This document shows positions 19,185-26,966 of a DNA stretch of 64,000 nucleotides, in pieces. The DNA lies in the NCBI GenBank assembly GCA_017302295.1, contig JAFLDS010000008.1, forward strand, positions 107,604-171,603, written 5' to 3'. Below the pieces are notes generated by a model. It saw only the letters and a list, made by a program, of their open reading frames with translations. It did not search any database and was not told the origin of the DNA. The position numbers were made by a program, and so were the translations under genes. The DNA is from Thauera sp. GTDB lineage: Bacteria > Pseudomonadota > Gammaproteobacteria > Burkholderiales > Rhodocyclaceae. Within the stretch, counting starts at the first letter, position 1; each line of letters starts with the position of its first letter.

Positions 19185-20096
19185 TCAGGCGGCGACGTAT
19201 TGCTCTGCGCCTGCGCGGCCATGCCAGAAGCCGTTGCAAGGTTCCTCGACCATCAGCGCACGGCTGTCGGCCAGAGCCTCGGCGGGGCTGCGCACGCCAT
19301 CCAGCGCGGCGCGGAACAGTTCGGCGATCTGGCGCGTGTGCGCCCCTTGCGGACTGATGCGCAGCACTTCGGCCTGACCACGCACCGCAGCGAGGTCATC
19401 GAGCAGGTTGTGCACCCGCGCCGACTGCGTCTGCACGCCGTTGAGGGTCAGGAAGGGCTCGCCCTCGCGCGTCTTCAACGGGATGCCGTCCATGAGCGAC
19501 AGGCAGCGGAACTCGCAGGTGTCCTTCTGCAGGTTGAAATGGCGTGCGGTGAAGCAGCGCGCCGAGTGCGCCAGCGGCAGGCGGCCATAGGCAAACACCT
19601 CGGTTTCGACCCGCGTCGGCAGGGCGGCGCGCAGTTCGGCCAGCGCCGCGCCGGACATCTCCGGCGCCACTGCCCAGCGCGTCGCGCCCGACTCCATCAT
19701 CATCGCCAGCGTCGGCGGATTGAAGATGTTCAAGGTCGGGCCGGCCACCCAGTTGCGCACCCCGGCATCGGCGAGCAGCCGCACCGCGCCCATGTCGTTG
19801 GCTTCGACGCGGAAGTCACCCTGCGCGACGATGCGGCGCAGCACCTTGAGGTCCGATTCGGATTCGATCAGCCCTTGCGTGCTCAGCACCACCTCCTTGC
19901 CCGCGGCGGCGAGCACGTCGCCGACCTCGATCCAGTCGTCCAGCCGCAGCTCGTGCCGGCGCGAACACACCGTCTCGCCCAGATAGACGCTGTCGATCGT
20001 GCTTTCGGCGATGTCGGCGTAGAAGTCGAGCACGCTCTGGCGCGGCCAGTAATACAGCAATGGGCCCAGCGCCAGCTTCATCGGGGTTTCGCTCAT
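19185..20096 (-). CDS. ubiV: UbiV, O2-independent ubiquinone hydroxylation protein (U32 family)
   Basis: 303 residues, U32 peptidase-like. Four cysteines in the spacing of the UbiV 4Fe-4S site are visible: Cys44 (GETVCSRRHE), then Cys181, Cys194 and Cys198 in SARCFTARHFNLQKDTCEFRC. The intervals 13 and 4 match those described for E. coli UbiV. Forms a heterodimer with UbiU that hydroxylates the quinone ring anaerobically. Seven bases separate it from ubiU. Confidence 0.92.
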   Translation of the reverse strand: MSETPMKLALGPLLYYWPRQSVLDFYADIAESTIDSVYLGETVCSRRHELRLDDWIEVGDVLAAAGKEVVLSTQGLIESESDLKVLRRIVAQGDFRVEANDMGAVRLLADAGVRNWVAGPTLNIFNPPTLAMMMESGATRWAVAPEMSGAALAELRAALPTRVETEVFAYGRLPLAHSARCFTARHFNLQKDTCEFRCLSLMDGIPLKTREGEPFLTLNGVQTQSARVHNLLDDLAAVRGQAEVLRISPQGAHTRQIAELFRAALDGVRSPAEALADSRALMVEEPCNGFWHGRAGAEQYVAA

Positions 20097-20103
20097 GCGG
20101 GTC

Positions 20104-21117
20104 TCACTTCCACGGACGGTAGTAGGCGCCCAGGGTATGGCTCTGGCCTTCGGACACCTTGTTGAGTTCGGCCATCCAGGCCGGCGTCACCGCGAAGGCG
20201 GCAGGCGCGGCCTGCAATTTGTCGAGTGCGGCACGCCACACCTTGGTCACCTGAGCCACGTAGGCGGGGCTGCGCTGGCGGCCTTCGATCTTGATCGCGC
20301 GGATGCCGATGCGCGCGAGCTCGGGCAGCAGTTCCAGCGTGTTGAGGCTGGTCGGCTCCTCAAGCGCGTAGTAGGTCTCGTCATTGACCTCGAAGCGGCC
20401 CTTGCACAGCGTCGGATAACCGGCGCGCTCGCCGTCGGCGAAGCGGTCGATGAGGATGCCGTTGAGCCGTGTCTCCATGCCGCGCGGCGTGTCTTCCCAG
20501 CGCACATGCTTGCCGGGCGAGCATGCGCCGTTGCAGTTGGGCGATTCGCCAGTGGCGTAGGCCGACAGCGCGCAGCGGCCCTCGACCATCACGCACAGCC
20601 CGCCAAAGCCGAACACCTCGATCTCCACCGGCGTATTGGCGATGACGCTCTCGACCTGCGCCATCGACAGCACCCGCGGCAGCACCGCGCGCTGGATGCC
20701 GAAGCGCTCGTGGTAGAAGTTGATGGCCTCGTAGCTGGTGGCCGAGCCCTGCACCGACAGGTGCAACCTGAGCTGCGGATGCGTCTTCGCCGCATAGGCC
20801 ATCAGTCCCGGGTCGGCGAGGATGACGGCATCGACGCCGTATTCCGCCGCGCGATCGAGCGCGGCCGTCCACGCGCTCCAGTTGGACGCCTGCGGATAGG
20901 TGTTGAGTGCGAGCAGCACCTTGCGGCGGCGCGCGTGCGCATAGGCGATGCCTTCGCGCACCTGGGCCGGATCGAAGTTCAGGCCGCTGAAATTGCGCGC
21001 GTTGGTCGCGTCCTTGAAGCCGAGATAGACGCAGTCGGCGCCGTGGTCGATCGCGGTCTTGAGCGCGGGCAGGCTGCCGGCGGGGCAGACGAGCTCGATG
21101 GAGGGTGTGACGGTCAT
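20104..21117 (-). CDS. ubiU: UbiU, O2-independent ubiquinone hydroxylation protein (U32 family)
   Basis: 337 residues. U32 barrel starting ELVCPAGSLPALKTAIDHGADCVYLG, with SVQGSATSYEAINFYHERFG. The iron-sulfur cysteines are in FGGLCVMVEGRCALS and ESPNCNGACSPG, with intervals 7 and 17 as in E. coli UbiU, plus a later cysteine (PTLCKGRFE). First of ubiU-ubiV-ubiT; together these imply ubiquinone synthesis under denitrifying or anoxic conditions. Confidence 0.92.
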   Translation of the reverse strand: MTVTPSIELVCPAGSLPALKTAIDHGADCVYLGFKDATNARNFSGLNFDPAQVREGIAYAHARRRKVLLALNTYPQASNWSAWTAALDRAAEYGVDAVILADPGLMAYAAKTHPQLRLHLSVQGSATSYEAINFYHERFGIQRAVLPRVLSMAQVESVIANTPVEIEVFGFGGLCVMVEGRCALSAYATGESPNCNGACSPGKHVRWEDTPRGMETRLNGILIDRFADGERAGYPTLCKGRFEVNDETYYALEEPTSLNTLELLPELARIGIRAIKIEGRQRSPAYVAQVTKVWRAALDKLQAAPAAFAVTPAWMAELNKVSEGQSHTLGAYYRPWK

Positions 21118-21212
21118 GAGGATGCGGAGCCCGGTTCTTGAAGCCCCGCAACCCTAAGCGTGCGGACGCGTCGCTGCTTTGACCCGTGTCAAAGGCAGGC
21201 GACGCGGACCCC

Positions 21213-22673
21213 TCAGCGCGAGGTGTGGTGGGTCGTCGCCGCGGCGTGGTGGTGGCCGGCGTGCGGACGGTGGTGCGGCGCCGGTCCGAACAGACCGCCC
21301 ACCAGCATGCCGGTCGCGCTGGCGATCAGGCCAAAGAGCTGCGGCTCGATGTCGCCCGCCGGAACGAAGAGCTCGAACAGCAGCCAGGTCGACAGACCGA
21401 GCACGATCGAAAGCAGCGCCCCCAGGTTGTTCGCACGCTTCCAGAACAGCCCCGCGGCGAGCGGCACGAAGGCGCCGGCCAGGGTGATGCGGTAGGCGTT
21501 CTCGACCATCTTGTGGATGCTGGATTCGGTGCTGGTCGCATACCAGGTGACGAGTGCGGTGAAGGCCACCACGGTGATGCGCGTCGCCCACAGGAACTGG
21601 CTGTCGCGCATTTCGGGGAAGAAGCCGCGCAGCACGTTCTCGGAGAAGGTCACCGAGGGCGCCAGCAGCGTGCCCGAGGCGGTGCTCATGATCACCGACA
21701 GCAGCGCGCCGAAGAAGATCACCTGCGCGGTGAAGGGCATGTATTGCAGGATCAGCGTCGGCAGGATGAGCTGCGAGTCTTCCTGCATCAGCCGCTCGAC
21801 CATCGCCGGGTCGATGATGCTGGCGGTGTAGGCGAGGAACAGCGGCACTGCGGCGAAGAAGAAATAGCTGATGCCGCCGAGCGCGGTGCCCCACACCGCG
21901 ACGGTCTCGTTCTTCGACGAATTCACGCGCTGGAACACGTCCTGCTGCGGGATCGAACCCAGCGCCATGGTGGCGAAGGCGGCGAACCACGCGATCATGT
22001 CGGTGAGATCGAGCGTGGGCAGGAACGCCAGCTTGCCCTCGGCGGCCGCCTTGCCGACCACCGCGCCGAAGCCGCCCGCCATGTCGCCGGCGAGGAAGGT
22101 GACGTAGAGCAGGCCGAGCACGATCACGATCATCTGCACGAAGGTGGTCATCGCCACCGACCACATGCCGCCGAACAGTGTGTACAGCAGCACCACGCCG
22201 GCGCCGATCAGCATCCCCTGGTTCATCGACACCGCCTCGGCCGACAGCACGTTGAACACCAGCCCGAGCGCGGTGATCTGCGCAGCCACCCAGCCCAGGT
22301 AGGACAGCACGATGCAGATCGACAGGATCAGCTCGGTGCTGCGGTTGTAGCGCACGCGGAAGAAGTCGCCCAGCGTCAGCAGGTTCATGCGGTACAGCGG
22401 GCGGGCGAAGATCAGACCGAACAGCACCAGGCACACCGACGCGCCGAGCGGGTCGGAGATCAGGCCGCGAAAGCCATGTTCCAGAAACGTGGCGGAGATG
22501 CCGAGCACGGTTTCGGCACCGAACCAGGTGGCGAACACCATCGCCAGCACGACGATCATCGGCAGGTTGCGGCCGGCGGTGATGTAGTCACGCGCGTTGT
22601 GCACCTGGGTGGCGGCAAACAGGCCGATGCCGATGGAAACGACCAGATAAGCGGCGACGAGCCACAGCAACAT
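21213..22673 (-). CDS. Sodium:solute symporter (SSS family) with His-rich tail
   Basis: 486 residues, about 13 hydrophobic segments beginning with LWLVAAYLVVSIGIGLFAA. Family marks: ITAGRNLPMIVVLAMVFATWFGAETVLG, FARPLYRMNLLTLGDFFRVRY and SSKNETVAVWGTALGG. The C-terminal 24 or so residues are histidine-rich (PAPHHRPHAGHHHAAATTHHTSR), nine histidines in all, an unusual end for this family. Substrate not predictable; the preceding fused arginase/ornithine aminotransferase gene hints at an amino-acid-related solute, but this is only context. Confidence 0.85.
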   Translation of the reverse strand: MLLWLVAAYLVVSIGIGLFAATQVHNARDYITAGRNLPMIVVLAMVFATWFGAETVLGISATFLEHGFRGLISDPLGASVCLVLFGLIFARPLYRMNLLTLGDFFRVRYNRSTELILSICIVLSYLGWVAAQITALGLVFNVLSAEAVSMNQGMLIGAGVVLLYTLFGGMWSVAMTTFVQMIVIVLGLLYVTFLAGDMAGGFGAVVGKAAAEGKLAFLPTLDLTDMIAWFAAFATMALGSIPQQDVFQRVNSSKNETVAVWGTALGGISYFFFAAVPLFLAYTASIIDPAMVERLMQEDSQLILPTLILQYMPFTAQVIFFGALLSVIMSTASGTLLAPSVTFSENVLRGFFPEMRDSQFLWATRITVVAFTALVTWYATSTESSIHKMVENAYRITLAGAFVPLAAGLFWKRANNLGALLSIVLGLSTWLLFELFVPAGDIEPQLFGLIASATGMLVGGLFGPAPHHRPHAGHHHAAATTHHTSR

Positions 22674-22869
22674 GGTGGATTGAGCCCTTTCGTATTGGCG
22701 CGCTGGCGCAGTGGGGTAAAAACGGCGCCCGAGTTTAGCAATGAATGCGTCGCCCGGGCACGCTCATGTGCTTCCCAAGCGTTTGATCACGCGAGAAATA
22801 TTGCGATTGTGCAACGCAGCGGCCGATCTGCCGGGGACGCACTCCGCCAACGCACTCCCGTGCCCCGGT

Positions 22870-25005
22870 TCAGTGCATCGCGACCGGGCTTCGGACGGGC
22901 TCCGAAAGGACCTCGCGCAATATTCGCAAGGCGTGATCCAGCTCGGCCTCACCGATCACCAGCGGTGGCGCCAGGCGGATCACATTGCCGTTGGTGTCGC
23001 GGGTGGCGATGCCGCGGGCGAGCAGGTGCTCGGCGACACGGGCCGCGCTCGCCGCCGCGTCGAGTTCGACCCCGATCAGCAGCCCGCGGCCGCGGATGTC
23101 GCGCACCGCAGGCAGGTGCGCGGCGCGCAGTTGGGCGCGGAACTGATCGCCCAGGCGATCGACCCGCTCCCAGATCCGCGTCTCGGCCAGCATGCTCAGC
23201 ACCTCGATCGCCACCGCTGCGCCGAGCGGATTGCCGCCGAAGGTCGAGCCGTGGTCGCCCGGCTGGAACACGTCCATCACCTTGCGGTCGGCGAGGAACG
23301 CGGACACCGGCAGCAGCCCGCCGCCCAGCGCCTTGCCCAAGATGACGCCGTCGGGGCGCACACCCTCGTGATCGCAGGCGAGCAGCCGGCCGGTGCGGCC
23401 CAGTCCGGTCTGGACTTCGTCGGTGATCAGCAGCACCTCGTGGCGGCGGCAGATCTCGGCGCAGTGTCGCAGGTAGCCGGGCGGCGGCACGATGATGCCG
23501 CCCTCGCCCTGTATCGGTTCGACGAGGAAGGCGGCCGTTTCGGGCGTGATCGACGCCTCCAGCGCGTCCGCATCGCCATAGGGGATGCGGCGCAGGCCGG
23601 GCGGGTAGGGGCCGAAGCCGTCGCGGTAGTGCGTGTTCGACGACAGGCCGATGATGGCGATCGAGCGGCCGTGGAAGTTGTTGTCGCAGGCGATGATCTC
23701 GACCCGCTCGGGCGCGACGCCCTTGACCTTGTAGCCCCACTTGCGCGCCGCCTTCAGCGCCGTCTCGACCGCTTCGAGCCCGGTATTCACTGGCAATGCC
23801 CGCTCGTAGCCGAAGGTGGCAGACAGACGTTCGAGCAGCACCGGCAGGCGGTCGCTCGAGAACGCACGTGAGGTCAGTGCCAGGCGCTGCGCCTGGTCGG
23901 TCAGCGCGCGCACCAGGCGCGGGTGGGCGTGGCCGAAACTGACCGCAGAGTAGGCGCTCATCATGTCCAGGTAGCGCCGTCCCTCCACGTCCCACAGCCA
24001 TACGCCCTCGCCGCGATGGAACACCGCCGGCAGCGGGGCGTAGTTGGCGGCGCCGTAGTGGCGTTCCTTCTCCCGCAGCCAATAGGAGCCTGGGCCGAGC
24101 GCGGCGCCCGCCAGTTCTGCCACCCAGCGCGCGCAGTGGCCCTGCGGGTCGAGGTCGGGGCGGTATTCGACGATCTCGAGCCCGATGAAATCTCCGCAGC
24201 CGCGCAGCGTGAGCAGCAGGTCTGCCAGTTCGCGCGGGTCAAGGCCATAGGGTTCGGGGCAGGTCACCGCCGCCATCGCGGCCGGGTCGAGTGCGTCGAG
24301 GTCGATGCTGACGCCGAAGCCGCCTTCGCGGCCGCTACCGGCGCGCGCGATCGCCAGCGCATCGCAGAACACGGCCGGCAGGCCGCGGTCACGGATTTCG
24401 TCCATGTCGAAGATGCGCACGCCGAGGCGGTCGAGCCGCGCACGCTCCTCGGCCTCCCAGGCGCGCGCGCCGACGATGCAGATCCGCGCCGGGTCGAGGC
24501 GCGGCCCGGGAACGCCCGTCAACGCCTCGTCACCCTCGCCGAGCAGGGCGGCGAGCGGCATGCCGTGGATGTTGCCGGAATAGGTCGTGTCCGCCGTGTG
24601 GCCATCGAGATGGGCGTCGATCCAGATCAGCCCCGGCGCACCGCCGGCGCGCCGCGCCAGCCCGCGCCAGGTGCCCACCGCGATCGCATGGTCGCCGCCG
24701 ATCACGAGTGGAAAAGCCGCCTTGTCGAGCGCAGCGAGGTGGTCGGCGAGCCGACGCGCGAACTCGCCATTGGCAGCGAGACGCGTCGCCATGTCGGCGT
24801 CGTCGGCCGGAACCTCCTGCGGTTGCAGTGTTCCCAGCCATTCGGCGGCGATGCCCAGTCCGGCGAGGCGCTCGACCAAGCTGGCCGCTTTCAGCGCGTC
24901 TGGCGCGGCGGCAGACCCCGAATGTGGCGCGCCGAGCGCGGATGCGGCGCCGATGATCTTGAGCAGGCTGTGGGGCCCAGAGGGCATGTGGGCTGCGAGC
25001 GTCAT
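22870..25005 (-). CDS. Fused arginase-family hydrolase and ornithine aminotransferase
   Basis: 711 residues in one uninterrupted frame. Residues about 15-300 are a ureohydrolase: GGDHAIAVGTW (His106), WIDAHLDGHT (Asp130, His132, Asp134) and SIDLDALDP (Asp235, Asp237), the manganese ligands of arginase. Residues about 315-705 are a class III PLP aminotransferase of the RocD type: NTGLEAVETALKAARKWGY, FHGRSIAIIG, VEPIQGEGGI, ITDEVQTGLGRTG (Asp529), LGKALGGGLLPVSA (Lys558) and GSTFGGNPLG. Arginine would give urea and ornithine, then glutamate semialdehyde. The start at 25005 has GGGAGG upstream. Downstream of ubiB and a palindromic element. Confidence 0.9.
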   Translation of the reverse strand: MTLAAHMPSGPHSLLKIIGAASALGAPHSGSAAAPDALKAASLVERLAGLGIAAEWLGTLQPQEVPADDADMATRLAANGEFARRLADHLAALDKAAFPLVIGGDHAIAVGTWRGLARRAGGAPGLIWIDAHLDGHTADTTYSGNIHGMPLAALLGEGDEALTGVPGPRLDPARICIVGARAWEAEERARLDRLGVRIFDMDEIRDRGLPAVFCDALAIARAGSGREGGFGVSIDLDALDPAAMAAVTCPEPYGLDPRELADLLLTLRGCGDFIGLEIVEYRPDLDPQGHCARWVAELAGAALGPGSYWLREKERHYGAANYAPLPAVFHRGEGVWLWDVEGRRYLDMMSAYSAVSFGHAHPRLVRALTDQAQRLALTSRAFSSDRLPVLLERLSATFGYERALPVNTGLEAVETALKAARKWGYKVKGVAPERVEIIACDNNFHGRSIAIIGLSSNTHYRDGFGPYPPGLRRIPYGDADALEASITPETAAFLVEPIQGEGGIIVPPPGYLRHCAEICRRHEVLLITDEVQTGLGRTGRLLACDHEGVRPDGVILGKALGGGLLPVSAFLADRKVMDVFQPGDHGSTFGGNPLGAAVAIEVLSMLAETRIWERVDRLGDQFRAQLRAAHLPAVRDIRGRGLLIGVELDAAASAARVAEHLLARGIATRDTNGNVIRLAPPLVIGEAELDHALRILREVLSEPVRSPVAMH

Positions 25006-25130
25006 GACACACCTCCCGTTCCGCCGACGAGGCGGCTGCGTGCGTGCGATCTTTGCGAGTTGGAGGGGCGAGGGGCTGAATCGTTCAGCGTCTGCCGCCG
25101 CGCCAGCGGGTTCGAATGCAGCGCGGTGCA

Positions 25131-25237
25131 GGTTGGCGGGTGGGGTGTTCGTGGAGGGGCGCGAGGACTGTCCGAGCACCGAGCGAAGCGAGGGCGAGTT
25201 CCGCAGCGATCCGGAACGAACACCCCACCCGCCAACC
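25131..25237. repeat. Palindromic intergenic element, copy A
   Basis: Two 22-bp arms (25131-25152 and 25216-25237) are perfect inverted repeats enclosing 63 nt. The left arm begins GGTTGGCGGGTGGGG. The centre contains CCGAGCGAAGCGAG (25179-25192) and CGAGTTCCGCAGC. The centre is about 85% identical over 41 nt to that of a second element at 53520-53619, while the arms differ between copies but are perfectly paired in each. It lies between ubiB and the arginase fusion gene. Confidence 0.85.
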
Positions 25238-25248
25238 GGTGGGCAGAC

Positions 25249-26778
25249 TCAGCCCAAGTAGCGCTGCACTTCAAGCGCCAGCAGTCCGGCTGCCAGCAGC
25301 CCCACCACCACCAGCATCCACCCCTGCCTGCGCTGCGCCGCCGCCAGCTCGGCCAGGCGGTCCTTCTGTTCCGCGCGGTGATGCGTCGTCTCGACCAGCG
25401 CCTGATGCATCAGGCGCGGCAACTGCGGCATGGTGCCGGCCCAGTTCGGCGCCTCCTCCTTCAGCCCGCGCACCAGCGCGCGCCAGCCCATGCGCTCGTC
25501 CATCCAGCGCTCGAGGAAAGGCTTCGCCGTCTTCCACAGATCGAGATCCGGATCGAGCTGGCGGCCCAGGCCCTCGATATTCAGCAGCGTCTTCTGCAGC
25601 AGCACCAGCTGCGGCTGCACTTCCATTTCGAAGCGGCGCGCGGTCTGGAACAGGCGCAGCAGCGTCTTGCCGAACGAGATTTCCTTCAGCGGCCGGTCGA
25701 AGATCGGCTCGCACACCGTGCGGATCGCCGCCTCGAACTCGTCCACCCGCGTGTGCGCCGGCACCCAGCCGGCTTCGATGTGCGCCATCGCCACACGGTT
25801 GTAGTCGCGCTTGAAGAAGGCCAGGAAGTTCTGCGCCAGGTAGTTCTTGTCCACCTCGTTGAGCGTGCCCATGATGCCGAAGTCGAGCGCGATGTAGCGC
25901 CCGTCGCCATGCACGAAGATGTTGCCCGGGTGCATGTCGGCATGGAAGAAGCCGTCGCGGAACACCTGGGTGAAGAAGATCTCGACGCCGGCGCGCGACA
26001 GTGCCGCGAGATCGGTGCCCTGCGCGCGCAGCACGGCGGTCTGCGAGATCGGCACGCCGTACATGCGCTCCATTACCATGACCTTGCTGCCGCACCAGTC
26101 CCAATACACCTCGGGCACGATCAGCAGCTTCGAGTCGGTGAAGTTGCGCCGCAACTGGGAGCAGTTGGACGCCTCGCGCATCAGGTCGAGCTCGTCGTGC
26201 AGGTATTTGCTGAATTCGGCCACCACCTCGCGTGGCTTGAGCCGCCGGCCCTCGGGCCAGATCTTCTCCAGCAGGATGGCGGCGACCTCGAGCAGCGCCA
26301 GGTCGTGCTCGATGACGCGCTCGATGCCCGGGCGCAGCACCTTCACCGCGACTTCGGTGCCATCGGGCAGCTCGGCGAAATGCACCTGCGCCACCGAGGC
26401 CGAGGCGACCGGGGTGCGCTCGAAGTTGTTGAACACCGCATCGACCGGTTTGCCGTAGAAGTCTTCCAGCAGCGCCAGCGCCTGCGCGGTGGGGAAGGGC
26501 GGTACGCGGTCCTGCAGCAGCGCCAGTTCGTCGGCGAGGTCGGGCGGCAGCAGGTCGCGCCGGGTGGACAGCATCTGGCCGAACTTGACGAAGATCGGGC
26601 CGAGTGACTCGAGCGCGCGCCGCAGCCGCACGCCGCGCGGTTCGGAGAAGGTGCGCCAGAAGAAGACGATGTTCCAGACCCGTGCCAGCCGGCCGCTGGT
26701 GTCGGCGTCGAGAATCATGCGGTCGAGGCCGAAGCGCAGGCCGACGGAGGCGATCTTGGCGAGGCGGAGGAGACGCAC
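25249..26778 (-). CDS. ubiB: Ubiquinone biosynthesis regulatory kinase-like protein
   Basis: 509 residues. Atypical ABC1/ADCK kinase-like ATPase needed for ubiquinone synthesis at the membrane. Family marks: the KxGQ motif [28 protein letters not shown] (about 66-93), [27 protein letters not shown] (the Ala-rich nucleotide loop), [38 protein letters not shown], and a C-terminal membrane segment ([14 protein letters not shown]). The palindromic element begins 11 bp after its stop. Confidence 0.94.
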   Translation of the reverse strand: MRLLRLAKIASVGLRFGLDRMILDADTSGRLARVWNIVFFWRTFSEPRGVRLRRALESLGPIFVKFGQMLSTRRDLLPPDLADELALLQDRVPPFPTAQALALLEDFYGKPVDAVFNNFERTPVASASVAQVHFAELPDGTEVAVKVLRPGIERVIEHDLALLEVAAILLEKIWPEGRRLKPREVVAEFSKYLHDELDLMREASNCSQLRRNFTDSKLLIVPEVYWDWCGSKVMVMERMYGVPISQTAVLRAQGTDLAALSRAGVEIFFTQVFRDGFFHADMHPGNIFVHGDGRYIALDFGIMGTLNEVDKNYLAQNFLAFFKRDYNRVAMAHIEAGWVPAHTRVDEFEAAIRTVCEPIFDRPLKEISFGKTLLRLFQTARRFEMEVQPQLVLLQKTLLNIEGLGRQLDPDLDLWKTAKPFLERWMDERMGWRALVRGLKEEAPNWAGTMPQLPRLMHQALVETTHHRAEQKDRLAELAAAQRRQGWMLVVVGLLAAGLLALEVQRYLG

Positions 26779-26902
26779 GGAGCAGGACTTTTCGGCAGCG
26801 GGAAAGCGCGGACTTTAGCCGGAAAGGCGGGAGGCGGGCAAAGATTGGCCGTGGCCGGGGAGCTTGCCGGGGGGAATGCGGGCGGGGCCATCGCCTGCAC
26901 AG

Positions 26903-26947
26903 GGCCGTCTCGCGTGCCCGCCCGCCGGGCTGGCAAGCGAGACGGCC
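26903..26947 (-). terminator. Possible terminator hairpin after the zinc TonB receptor
   Basis: An 11-bp perfect inverted repeat (GGCCGTCTCGC / GCGAGACGGCC) with a 23-nt loop, 20 bp beyond the receptor stop. No T-tract, so it may be a weak or factor-assisted terminator or an RNA-stabilising hairpin. Confidence 0.4.
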
Positions 26948-26966
26948 AGGAACGCCCTGAGCTAAC

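Noticed and set aside
23923-26607. 894-codon plus-strand open frame antisense to the arginase fusion and ubiB
   Set aside because: It crosses the palindromic element and mirrors two well-supported genes; composition is typical of an antisense frame in GC-rich DNA.
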